Assembly: GCF_030463535.1 (NCBI RefSeq)
Contig: NC_132894.1
Span: 12,109,933-12,173,932, forward strand
Reading direction: 5' to 3'
Origin: Salminus brasiliensis
Lineage: Eukaryota; Chordata; Actinopteri; Characiformes; Bryconidae
Length of the DNA stretch: 64,000 nucleotides
The notes beneath the pieces were generated by a model that ran no database searches, was not told where the DNA came from, and worked only from the letters and a program-made list of their open reading frames with translations. The position numbers and the translations under genes are program-made. Positions 23,599 to 33,936 of the stretch are shown here, in pieces (the first letter of the stretch is position 1; each line of letters opens with the position of its first letter).

Positions 23599-24029
23599 TG
23601 TTAGAACCGTCTGTTGATAGTCTGGTTCTGGTTCGACCTCAATACTAGAGCTGTACAAGCATGAAGCCCTCCGTCCTTCCCGATCCTGCAGCCAGCTGGG
23701 GGAACTCAAGAAATGACAGAGACAGGTCTGTACTCAAATGATTTCCCATTTATTGGTCAGAAAGGCAGAGTATATATACATTGAACAGAGGAGAGGCACA
23801 TAAAGTCATTACGTAATCATGTGATAATAGATAATATGTTCTGAGCCCCAAGGACGGTCATGACATCTTGGGTCGACGAGTCTAAACAACAGATAAATTG
23901 GAGACATGTTCATCCACTAAGACTGTCACTAAAAGTTATGGCCAGATCATATGAAACAAAAGCTATGGCCTACGTGTCATACATGCCTAAATCCCATGTC
24001 TATCCCACAATTATGGGTATGCACTGACA
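23599..24029 (-). mobile_element. Solo LTR of a retroelement (about 431 bp)
   Basis: Minus-strand ends are TGTCAGTGCATACCC and CAGACGGTTCTAACA, giving the TG...CA of an LTR. In that orientation a TATA-like box (ATGTATATATACTC near 23770-23785) precedes AATAAA (near 23748), then the 3' part, the order expected of U3-R-U5. No internal gag/pol sequence flanks it. Flanking bases CTGT/CTGG are only an approximate target duplication. The last 100 bp recur at 45437-45537. Confidence 0.6.
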
Positions 24030-24215
24030 CTGGTTCTGGTAAGCTAGCTGGTTGACCAGATCTTGACCAGTATAGTCTATGTTTCATTTGATTTTGGTCA
24101 TACTTTGTACATGCTGGTCGAACAGCCGGGTCAAGCTTGGTCATATTGGTTGTTAAGTTTGGTCAGGTTGATCGTGTTATAGACCAGCATGACTAGCTTG
24201 AGCTGGCTGTGCTGT
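24030..24215. repeat. ACCAGCATGGTC-rich palindromic element, right part
   Basis: TAGCTGGTTGACCAGATCTT, ACATGCTGGTCGAACAGCCG, GGTCAAGCTTGGTCATATTG and TAGACCAGCATGACTAGC. The inner GGTCAGGTTGATCGTG parallels GGCCAGGTTGATCATG at 23525. Confidence 0.6.
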
Positions 24216-24539
24216 TTTTTGAGCAGGGAATGCTGCAGATATACAATTCCCAGGGCTTTTCATACACCAAAAAATCCAACAATCCACTCCTATAAAAATC
24301 ACTCGCCTACAAACACTGTCATGAGATTCTCTCTTGCAGAGGCTCATCTGAAAGAAAACAAAAGCATTAAGGGAGTGTACAGGCGCCATGACCCCGCCAC
24401 CTCACACACACAAGGAAGGCTGTGTGTGTGAGGTAATTAATGGGTTTGCTCAGTATCTAATTAGGTGACAAATGTCCTAAAGACCTTGGCTGTGATGAGA
24501 TTTTGAGCGATCTGTTGGTTCATATCCACAGAAGCTAAT

Positions 24540-24900
24540 GTAATTGTAAGGCTCATCAGCACTTCCCAGCTATGCCGCTGGTTCTCTCATGAGGCGGCAC
24601 TAAATGAACTTCACGGCGACCAAATCGGTGCCGCTTCCTCTCAGCACGAAAACGGCAGCGTCTCCTGCCTCCGGGACGTCCCGCACGTCGCAGGCAATCT
24701 GCTGGATAAATAAGGGCCAGCGCAAACAGATACATAAATAATAAGCCCGGGGCTATGGCCCTTGCCTGGGTAGAAAGTGAGTTTCTCTCTCTTCCTTGTG
24801 TTCTATTCCTATCTTTCTCTCTCCCTGCCTTTGTCCAGCAGAGTGGAAGCAGCTGAAGCATGGTGTTCGCTCCGTTTAGGCTAGCCAATCTTCCTTAAGG
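24540..24900. promoter_or_regulatory. Candidate conserved non-coding block
   Basis: GC-rich repeat-free stretch with CpG (CACGGCGACCAAATCGGTGC, CGTCCCGCACGTCGCAGG) followed by ATACATAAATAATAAGCCC. The open frame across it (110 codons, minus) encodes nothing recognisable. Confidence 0.3.
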
Positions 24901-25287
24901 ATGTCAAGAGCAGCGAGTGTGGACAGCAGCACGGGACACACCTCTCACTCCCCTCCACTGACAGCTTGTAGAGCAGTAGAACGAGAGAGATTGATCGATG
25001 ACGCTGATGGTCGAAGGCCGGAGGAGTCTCTAAAGACTCAGACAGAGGCATCAGTGAACAGAAACTTAGGCCAAGATTCAGTCGTCAACACACAGCATAA
25101 TGTATTCCAGCGCAGAAAAAAGTCCAGCTAGGTGAGGAGAGAGTTTTACCATCTAGTTATGACTCTGGTTCCTGTCACTAACGTCATCCAGTCATCAGTT
25201 TTACTGTAATGCGTTAATGCTATTTTATATAGGGTTCTGCTTTCGATTAAATAAAAATGAAGATTTCTTCGGGCAATACTAGGTTAA
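24901..25287. other. Intergenic
   Basis: Mixed composition with a short open frame and no recognisable product. No repeat. Confidence 0.3.
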
Positions 25288-25487
25288 TCAGTTTCTGCTG
25301 TTAGCTGCTGCCACTGTTGGGCAAATGCAAATATGCGCTGCTTGGGTAGTCGATAAAGGCCCAGGTGCTTCAGCGCATTGCACAATATCTCTCACAGTAT
25401 GATTAAGCATCTGGTGCTGAGGTGGTGGTAGGTGGTATGGAGCCCCAAATGAAAATCTGCTTAGGGGCCCCATAAAGGGCTGGCCCT

Positions 25488-25492
25488 AGATG

Positions 25493-25554
<62 letters not shown>

Positions 25555-25660
25555 TTATTGATCCCAAAGGAAATTTTGCAGCCAATAGCAGTTACACAAT
25601 ACAGCAGAATAAAGCAATATAACAAGGGTGGTACAGTATAAATAAATGATTTTGTATTTA
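25488..25660 (-). mobile_element. (GATA)n plus LINE-type 3' tail, reversed
   Basis: About 15 GATA units (25493-25552) run into ATTTATTGATCCCAAAGGAA, the reverse complement of the common fish LINE end TTCCTTTGGGATCAATAAAT. The GATA tract is then the 3' simple-repeat tail of a 5'-truncated insertion on the minus strand. Confidence 0.65.
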
Positions 25661-26039
25661 GTTTCATGTTTAGTTTTATATGGAGAGGTACAGTAATGTA
25701 TTTTTACTACAGGATATCTGTAAAATGTATGACTGGCTTTATAGGGATAAGAAAACTCATAAATGACTGAGATGGGAGTGGCTCCTCAATTTACTCACTA
25801 CCACCCTCTCCCAAAAAATGTGATGATAACCAGCCTAAAGCTGAAAGGAAGCATCTGACCTCTGAGGAGTCTTTTGGCTTGTCTTCTGGATTTGACTGAG
25901 GTTTGCCTAGACACAAGGTATCTATGCCATGCATGACGAAACTAAATGCCTCCTCGGGCCGCAAAAGAAATATTTACACACATTTTGCACAGGATTTGCA
26001 ACATAATCTCTGTTGCATCTACAGCATACAGTTATACAG

Positions 26040-26275
26040 TACACCGATCAGCCATAACAATAATAACAGGACTCCACAGGACCACCACAAAGCTGGTATG
26101 ATTTGGGTTATTCTCAGCACTGCAGTGTTAGCATGTGTTGCGCTGGTACAAGTGGATCAGACACAGCAATACTGCTGGAGTTTTTAAACATATCAGTGTT
26201 ACTGCTGGACTGAGAATAGTCCACCAACCAGAAATATCCAGCCAACAGTGACCTGTGGACAAAGCTTATAGTAGC
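26040..26275 (+). mobile_element. Non-autonomous DNA element fragment (GATCAGCCATAAC family)
   Basis: Begins CCGATCAGCCATAACAATAA, then TTCTCAGCACTGCAGTG, AAGTGGATCAGACACAGCAA and GACTGAGAATAGTCCACC. I know this combination as a repeat with self-complementary arms common in fish. Related ends appear at 47733-47824 and 49320-49462. Confidence 0.6.
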
Positions 26276-26599
26276 CTCATAGCAGTACATGCTAAATGTC
26301 TTAATATGAGGCATTTAAAGGCTTAACTGGACAATTAGTTGGGTCAAGTGTGTTGGAGCACCAAAATGTGCTGGGCAAGGGTTGCCTACTCTGGGTACTC
26401 ATGACTGGGGTTGGGATGCACTGGTGTAGATATAGACCCCACAACCGCTGTTTGCTACCTCCACTGAGGCCCACATATCTTTGTAGTGCATGAGTGCGTG
26501 AAGGATGAAGGACTGGCGCACCTGTAAAGTAACTTGACTGGGTGACCTCTCAGTCGCACCAGAGCAACAGGGCTTTGATGGCCCACCTCCACCTCCGAT

Positions 26600-27360
26600 C
26601 CCCCGCGAGTGCATTAGACTCAGCTCAAAGTCTGGAGTTTAGTTGGCCCTGGGGGAAGAGTGACAGCAAAGTGAAGGGGAACGCCGATAGTCTGTCAGCA
26701 GGAGCTGCGGAGTGTCAATACCTCCTGAGTGCGGAAAGACAGCACGGAGGACATAGCAAATATCGACAAAGTCCCAGCGCTTCAATGCAGGATCATACAG
26801 AGAGGCAGCAGGGTGCGGCCGCCTCGATAAACACCCCGTCTGTATACAAATCAATCGGAGAGCAGGGCCCAAACATGAGGAGCCACTGAAGCGCAAGAAC
26901 GAGCTCCGCTGAAAAAACAGTGACGTCTGTATTGCTTTCGTCGGAGGAAGCATAATAAAGTGACTCCAGCGGCTCACATGAATAAGTCAGTGACTTCAGC
27001 CTCAATCTCCTGCATGGATCTCGGGCCGGGTTCCGGGGATGCTCGTGATGGCTTTACAGCAGAAACGCCAGGGCGAGCCTGGGATCTCAATGTACTTCTG
27101 AAAAACGGCTTTTTGAAGGCTGGTGTGGTGGGAGGGACGGCTGTCATCCCAGCGCTCAGGCCACACAGAATTGCCTCAGCCTGGTGCCGCTGCCTCACAC
27201 TGAGGCAGGTGGAAATGTGCACTTAAATGGCTTTTTTATGGTGCTGCCTGGGGCTTCCTGCTTTGTGCCTGCCCACTGGTGCACCTGTCCAGTTGTGGAG
27301 GCTATGTGGAAATTATGCCATTAATTAAAGCGCATTTTGTGAGAATTAAAATTTGTTGCT
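26600..27360. promoter_or_regulatory. Large candidate conserved non-coding block
   Basis: Repeat-free and CpG-containing (GGTGCGGCCGCCTCGATAAA, CTCGGGCCGGGTTCCGGGG), ending in ATGCCATTAATTAAAGCGCA. Long open frames overlap on both strands, none with a recognisable domain. It could include an unannotated exon but no clear splice pair was found. Confidence 0.35.
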
Positions 27361-27699
27361 CCTCAGCTCCCCCTGCAGGTGCGGAGTGTAGTTTACTTTT
27401 ACTCCACTTTTACTTCACTCCAACTACTGACAAGGTGGAGTAATATTACAGGATTTTACACACAGTTATGACACCGTTATGCAGCATTACACAGTTCTGG
27501 TGTGAGGTCTCATGCAGCTCCACAAAAGTTCTATAGTGCAGAAGTAGCAATCTCGCTCAGAATGACAATGACAGACATGATTTAAAGCTGTTATTTTAAG
27601 GTGCAATTGCAACATAATGTCACTTATTATTATTATAATCTGTAAACAATCTGTAAATAATATTGTTTTTCCTCAGAGCTTTTGACTACTATTATTTAT

Positions 27700-27706
27700 A
27701 TTGTAT

Positions 27707-27765
<59 letters not shown>
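27700..27765. repeat. (TA)n microsatellite
   Basis: Two TA runs broken by TATAAATAT. Confidence 0.9.
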
Positions 27766-27810
27766 TCATTTATCTATGTGTTTGCATCTGAATGTCTGGC
27801 TTACCCTTTG

Positions 27811-27872
27811 CTGCTGTGACACTTGAATTTCCCCACTGTGGGACTAATAAAGGATTATCTTATCGTATCTTA
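27811..27872 (+). mobile_element. LINE-type 3' tail
   Basis: CTTGAATTTCCCCACTGTGG then GACTAATAAAGGATTATCTT and repeated ATCTTATCGT. Same tail type as 25488-25660 but on the plus strand. Confidence 0.6.
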
Positions 27873-28020
27873 TTATTATAATTATTATTATAATTTTGTT
27901 TGACCCTAATTATCCTCACCTATTTAGATGGCAGTTGCCCAACCCACTTATTAGAACTCCTATTACTTGCAATGCTCCCAATGCTCCTAGCACTGGTAAG
28001 GTGAAACCTAGCTTATGCTT

Positions 28021-28250
28021 CCTCTAATACATGTGTGGTCAGCCACACCTTCTTTTCAAACCGCTGCTGATGCATCATCACTGGACAGCCAATGCACTTA
28101 GAGAAAAGCACTAGGTCTCCAGCCCCTGTGCTGGCCAACATCACACAGAGATTAATGTGGGAGAGAGTGCCATGTACCCACCCAGAAAGGAATGGCCAAT
28201 TGTGCTCTCTCAGCCTCCGGCTGCTGATGGTGAAGCAGCATGACATATAT
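28021..28250 (-). mobile_element. SINE copy A, tRNA head missing
   Basis: Shares with 49915-50150 the ordered phrases GCTGATGCATCATCACTGG, AACATCACACAGAG, ATGTGGGAGAGAGTGCCATG and TTGTGCTCTCTCAGCC. It breaks off where copy B continues into its tRNA-like head. Confidence 0.65.
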
Positions 28251-28699
28251 TTCGTACTAGCAGGGACACCTGCTCATTCATTGTTTCTTCCCAAATCAAA
28301 GGTATTAAAAGGTAAAGAGTTGATCCTGCTGTTGTTGGAGCAACTGTCTCTACTGTCCAGGGAACAAGGCTTTGTACTAGATTTTGGAGCATTTGACTGC
28401 GTTCAGCGACAAAAGATTTGGTGACATCAAGATGTTGGCTGATCATTACCCCACTTCACCCTCAACTCCCCAACGCATCCCAAAATATTTTGGATGGAGC
28501 ACCCACCGTCATTCCAGAGAACACAGTTCCACTGCTCCACAGCTAAATGCTGGGGGGCTTTATACCCCTCTAGCCCAGGCCTGCTAAACACAGATGTAAT
28601 TTAATGGCGTTTTTAGAGCATTTAGCATCTAGACTGTATCTGCTATTTTCAGTGATCGAAACACATGTCTTGGCCTGTAAGCGTAAAGAACAGCGGAAG

Positions 28700-29140
28700 C
28701 TAAATTGCTGAATGAGTTTATATGAAGTGAGCTGGAGTGATCTAAATGAATCCATGTCAGAAGCAGAAAGAGAGAAAGATGTTCAACTCACAGCCGGGAA
28801 ACTGATAATTAGCTTCTTAGCACCACCTTGCTCATGCTCCTCTGGGCCTCTTCTCTCAGTCACGCGGCGCTTGCTGAGCGTCCCCGAGCTGATGTCTAAT
28901 TATACACGCACAGTGGCAGTGTTCCTCCGAGGCGGCCGCCAGCGGACACAGATGGGGCTTGAAACCCCTAATCAATGGCAGGAAAGACAACGGCGTGAGC
29001 GGGTGGACTTGCCGACCCAACGACGGTGACGGGGCCAGAACACCAGAGGTGCGCGTGAGGGGGTGATAACCTATTAACAGACTCGACAGGAAATCGAAAG
29101 AGATGAGAGAAGAGATGATGGCTTGAACTGTGACCAAGAG
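28700..29140. promoter_or_regulatory. Candidate conserved non-coding block
   Basis: Repeat-free, CpG-bearing, with ACTGATAATTAGCTTC, GATGTCTAATTATACACGC and CCTAATCAATGGCAGG. Overlapping open frames on both strands have no recognisable product. Confidence 0.35.
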
Positions 29141-29469
29141 AGCATGAAGGAAAAATGAAGGCCTTTTCCCTTATTCTTTCTTTCCAAACATCTTGCTCTT
29201 CGTTTCTACCCCTGCATAAAAGAAGCTCAAGGCTGCCTTCACTGTTGGTTGCACTGAATTTCCCTTTTGTCAGAAGTCAGATCACTGAGCACTTATTAGC
29301 ATAGAGTAACAATAAAACATGACATGCTTTTATTCCAATGTTTCTCTGCTGGGGTCATATCCAGACCAGTGATCTGCGTTGCACACACACTAATCCCCTT
29401 GGAGTGTCTCTCTTTTTTTCTCTAACTTACTCTATGGTTATCTCTGTCTCATGTTTCTGCTTCATCTAT

Positions 29470-29646
29470 CGCTTAGCATTGAATGCTAACAGCATAAACT
29501 GCTGCAGGTTTATTTTAAAGGATCCAAGGAGGTGCTATTAGCACTATTTATTACTCAGAGTGGTGCTGTGCATCAATGACACAGTGTGTATTTGTTCTCC
29601 CGCACTCCAGTAACCCCTCTCTCTTCCACAGCCCCTCCACAAACTT

Positions 29647-29678
<32 letters not shown>

Positions 29679-29918
29679 ATGTTCATGATCCCTCTCTCAC
29701 AACAAGTCTTAGCCTTGAATGCTAACAGTGGGAACTGCTACAGGTTTATTTTCAAGGAGGCAAGGAGGTGCTATTAGCACTATTAGCAAAGTGATGCTTT
29801 GCATCAATAACACTGCGTGTACTTGTTTAACCCTATAAAAGCACATGTCCCGCTCTCCAGCAACCACACTCTCTTCCAACCCCCCACCCCCCTACACAAA
29901 CTCTTCCATCCCATCAGG

Positions 29919-29952
<34 letters not shown>

Positions 29953-30150
29953 GTATTGTGGTGCCGTACCCTCTCTTGCAGCAGGTTTTAGCTTTGAATG
30001 CCTACATCATAAACTGCTACAGGATTATTTTAAGAGAGGCAAGGAGGTGCTATTAGCACAACAAGGCACCATTAGCAGAGTGGTGCTTCGGATCAGTGAC
30101 AATACGAGTACTTTTTTTCACCCTTTCAAAGAACAGTTTCTATCCCTACA
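29470..30150 (+). repeat. Three long tandem units (236 and 279 bp spacing)
   Basis: Each unit has TGAATGCTAAC (or TGAATGCCTAC), then AACTGCTACAGG, TTATTTTAA, GGCAAGGAGGTGCTATTAGC, GTGATGCTT and CATCAATAACAC, with variants. Unit anchors lie at 29481, 29717 and 29996. A partial fourth unit (CTCCAGCAACCTC) follows at 30220-30330. Between units are CT-rich microsatellites (29646-29675, 29921-29950). Confidence 0.75.
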
Positions 30151-30246
30151 TTAAAGATTAGGTATATACTGTATCTCTGCAGCTGATTAAATAACAGTGC
30201 TTGAAGATCAAGAGTTCAGACACTCCAGCAACCTCTTTTTCTCTTC

Positions 30247-30292
30247 AACCACCCCCCCCCCCCCCCCACCACCACCACACACACACAAGTTC
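30247..30292. repeat. Poly(C) and (CCA)/(CA)n simple repeat
   Basis: About 17 C followed by ACCACCACCACACACACACA. Confidence 0.9.
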
Positions 30293-30499
30293 TCTCATCC
30301 CCTCAAAGTGTTTCTTTCTTGCTCTACCTGAAAACACTACGTCACTCTCTCTCTCGTCCTCTTGGCCCTCATTCCACGCACATGCCCTCGGTGCTCAGCA
30401 TCAATCAGGTATGTGTGCCTGTTGGTCATACCTGGTGAGCTGCAGCCTTTCATGGGCTCGTGCATCTCTCCCTGCGCTCTCTCGAGCCACTCTAATGCG

Positions 30500-31260
30500 T
30501 AAGCTTTCCTAATGTAGACATTTCTCCCTTATCTCCTTTTACCCTTTAATGGCTCTCCACTCAGTGCCCACTCACAGAGAGAGAGAGAGGGAGAGACAAA
30601 GAGAGAGACAAATAGAGAGAGAGAAAGGCAGTTGAATGTTTCAATTTTACTCCAGTGAATCAGTCAGTGCTGGTATTTTTGACACTAATGATAATTTATA
30701 CACTTGGATTGTCACAGATAAATCTGACACAGACACAGACTCTACTGACACAGAACTGTAGGCTTATTTCCTGCATGCTGTTGTAATTTTACAGCAAATT
30801 TACACTACATTTTACAGTTTCTTGTTTTACTAATTTACAGTATGTTACTACTGAACTTTTACAGAAAGGGGACAAAATCCTGCATCTAACAACTGGAGTT
30901 ACACATGACTCAGGCCAACCATTTTGCCTCATACTCTAATCACCCAGTATACCTCAAGCTCTGTCAGGTAGACACCTCCCTCCTTAGCTTTTTACAGTGA
31001 AGTAACACACAGAAATGCCAAGATCCTACACCTGACAGGTATGGTTGCTGTGGCCGTTTATGGTTCAACCGACAAGATCCTATACCCACCATTAAAGTTA
31101 CATATAACCTTCTCCTCACCCACGGCCTGGCAGGGGTGATCCCATGATCACAAAAGTGGTTCGCCCATTGTACTTGGGTTGCACTGACCCTTGCAAATTC
31201 CTCACATGCTGGAATTTCGACTGCATGATTTCTCGTAGTGAGGAACTATGGTTGTGCTCT
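30500..31260. other. Intergenic
   Basis: A GAGA tract lies at 30577-30632. Otherwise AT-rich with TTTTACAG-type words (30785-30870), perhaps an old MITE. No exon seen. Confidence 0.3.
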
Positions 31261-31261
31261 C

Positions 31262-31540
31262 CACTGATTTTGGAGGGCAGTGGTTGGTCAGTACTAAAAG
31301 CATCGGGGTATTGATGACAAGGTTGTGGGTTTGATTCCCAGGGTTGGCAAGCTGCCGCTGTTGGGCCCTTAACCCTTTCTGCTCCCTGGGGCACCGAAGT
31401 GATGGCTAGACATGCATGCTCACTGTCACTACATGTGTGTTTGATCACAAGTGTGTATGTTCACTGCATGCACGGATTAAAGGCCAAATTCCACCTATGT
31501 TCAACACAAATGGTGAATGTATGTCTTATCTTGTCTTGTC
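31262..31540 (+). mobile_element. Second type of tRNA-derived SINE
   Basis: GGCAGTGGTTGGTCAGTACT is a worn A box region, and GTTGTGGGTTTGATTCCCAG carries a B box one base from GGTTCGATTCC. It is followed by GGCAAGCTGCCGCTGTTGGG and CCCTTAACCCTTTCTGCTCC, the body of a SINE common in ostariophysan fish. It ends near ATGTCTTATCTTGTC repeats. Confidence 0.7.
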
Positions 31541-31990
31541 CTCGCAAGCTCTTTACATGCACCTCCTTTCATAAGTGTCCAAGACACCTCCAGAAAGCTC
31601 AACAGGGAAGCCTGGCATTCAATACCCCATACCCTCCAAGCTCACTTCCCTGGATATCACAGGATTACTGACACTTTTGATAACACTATACCAACAGCAT
31701 ATGCAAACCGCAGCCTATATCTCCCACCATGCTACACCTGCAGTCACACACTTGCCCTTCCCCACTAACTAGATCTATCAGATACTTCTGACAATGCCTT
31801 CATGGCTGCCCTCAGCACGAGGCCTCTGAATCCAAATTCAACCACCCTTGGCTCGGATGACACTACTGGAGCTCTAGAACGTCCAACGAATTTAGCAACT
31901 TCTGCCTTTCGCCCACTGTCACAGTCATATCAGAATATTGTGACCACCCCTGGTTTAGAATGAATCGATGCCATGTGACAGGGTTTGCTA

Positions 31991-32110
31991 TACAGTGGGA
32001 AAAAAAGTATTTAGTCAGTCACCAATTGTGCAAGTTCTCCCACTTAAAAAAATGAGAGAGGCCTGTAATTGACATCATAGGTAGACCTCAACTATGAGAG
32101 ACAAAATGAG
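31991..32110 (+). mobile_element. Tc1/mariner terminal inverted repeat
   Basis: TA target then CAGTGGGAAAAAAAGTATTT, AGTCAGTCACCAATTGTGC, AAGTTCTCCCACTTAAAAAA and TGAGAGAGGCCTGTAATTG. This is the outer end of a widespread fish Tc1 element. No transposase or opposite end follows, so it is a truncated copy. Confidence 0.85.
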
Positions 32111-32293
32111 GTATAAATAAGCGAGCACACCAGTCAGTTGTATAAAGTTGTTCTTAGTAATACTGTATGATGTCTATAAAATGAATAAAAGTACACTGGA
32201 AAGAACTTTTATTGTGTCTATTTTTTGTGAAGCTATCACTTATTTCATCATTTGGCTCAAAGCAAACAGTTACTACTATCCCATTCTTTTCCA

Positions 32294-32427
32294 TTAACCC
32301 CTTAACACTCCAAGGCTTGTTACACACTATGGTGTATTATTCAGTAACTACAGGCACTTCTGTACAAACTGGAGGGGCTCTTCTCTGGTAACAGAAGATT
32401 GTAATAACACTTTCGGCCCACCGGCGG
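32294..32427 (+). mobile_element. TTAA MITE copy
   Basis: TTAA followed by CCCCTTAACACTCCAAGGCT, then ACTTCTGTACAAACTGGAGG and TTTCGGCCCACCGGCGG. Same order as 2019-2146. The right TTAA is lost. Confidence 0.65.
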
Positions 32428-33579
32428 TCCATAGCATAGCTGGGATATATTAGATATTAGATGAATAATATATCTTATTTTATATATCATATATCATATC
32501 ATACATTTATTCACACTCAAATTTAAATTATCTCATGTGACCAAAATATTGAGATGATATGTGGAGTGATAAATTTTTTAGCCATGTAGTTTGATCAATG
32601 AGAAAATGAAGTAACCACATCACATGAAACAGAGGGAATTTAACATCAGATATAGAGACAAATGCAAAGAAAGCCATGCTTGGATTTGTATATTGAGGTC
32701 TACATAAGAGTTGGATAATTTGGCCTTGATCTCATTGTTTTTGAGGTGGCTGTCCAGTGTCCATCTAATTCAATAGACTCTTCCAGGTCTTTCCTCTCCA
32801 TAGTGATACATTTGATTGTAAGATCTGATCTGGACATTTGAGACCATTAACTTCTAACTGTTTAAAACAAATCTGTCTCTGAACCACATCTATTTTGGCT
32901 CTTTTTCTGACTTTGTCCCCACAGAATCAAACAAAACCCACCTTTGTGCTTCCTGGTATTAGAGGATAATCTCAATATCTGTGTTTTCACATGATCACTA
33001 TCACAGCTTCCTCGGTTTGGGTTGTCCGGATGCTGTGTTTCTGTCTCATTTCCTCCGAGTTTATTTGACTTTGTCTTTCAGCGCACCGCGGAGTGAAATG
33101 GAGCCAGAGAAGCCTCCCACGTGGAACTGACCGCAGGAGCAGGACTGTAGCTGCGGCCTACAGTCAAAGGCTACAAGAGCACCTCTAGCCTTCAGACAAA
33201 CTTGAGATGACCATAGTTTATTAGCAATTTGCTGTCTGTCATCTTTCATGGTCATTCATGTTTTTATCCATTTGGAAAAAGCAAGCAGACTGAATAAGCT
33301 ACACATTTTCCAAAAACACTAAATCCACTACAGTTTACCAATTAATTTAAAGAATAATTAGTCAGCATAAACAGACTTTGGTATTTTAACATAAAGTTCA
33401 ATCATTAATAGAACACAATTAAAATTTTTCAGTGCAGTTTATTACGCTTTTATTAGAATGGGATTTTCTATGGATGTAATTTTCAGTCTACAGTCCACAT
33501 ATGTAAACTAGGCTATATATATATTTCAGCCCAGATTATTATGGATCAAAGAACAAGACAGACAATCAAAACAAAGGTC
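32428..33579. other. Intergenic
   Basis: AT-rich. At 33060-33200 an acceptor-like TTTGTCTTTCAG precedes a short GC-rich stretch (CGCACCGCGGAGTGAAATGG). Neither strand gives a recognisable protein. Confidence 0.25.
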
Positions 33580-33936
33580 ATTTACATTTATGGCATTTAG
33601 CTGGCACTCTTATCCAGGGCGACTTACTTGTTACTTATGTTACAGGGGTAGAAGTCTTGCCCCAGGACTTGTGTAGAGCTGCCAGTGGTGTTGAATGGGG
33701 GTTGAGGGGAGTTTAGGACTATTCTAATGGCCTGTGGCTGACAGGGCACCCTAAAAACTTATGAATTGAGTATTTTGGCAGAATTGTTAAAGTAGTGGAG
33801 CCCAGTGTAATATCTTTTCATGAGGCCCAAAATCCCTGGCAACACCCCTGAGTGCAGCATAGTCAAACAGATTGGGAATCAACCCCCAGTCTTCTACATG
33901 GCATATTGGTGTTATCTGTTAGGCAACACCAACCAC
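33580..33936 (-). mobile_element. tRNA-derived SINE, reversed, with internal insertion or expansion
   Basis: Starts (as reverse tail) CATTTACATTTATGGCATTT and ends with the reverse of the head GGTTGGTGTTGCCTAACAGA. The total of 357 bp exceeds the 235 bp copy at 15625. About 120 bp of foreign sequence lies between about 33720 and 33845. Confidence 0.7.

Noticed and set aside
25403..25667. Two minus-strand frames rich in LSIYLSIY
   Set aside because: They translate the (GATA)n tract at the end of a LINE tail.
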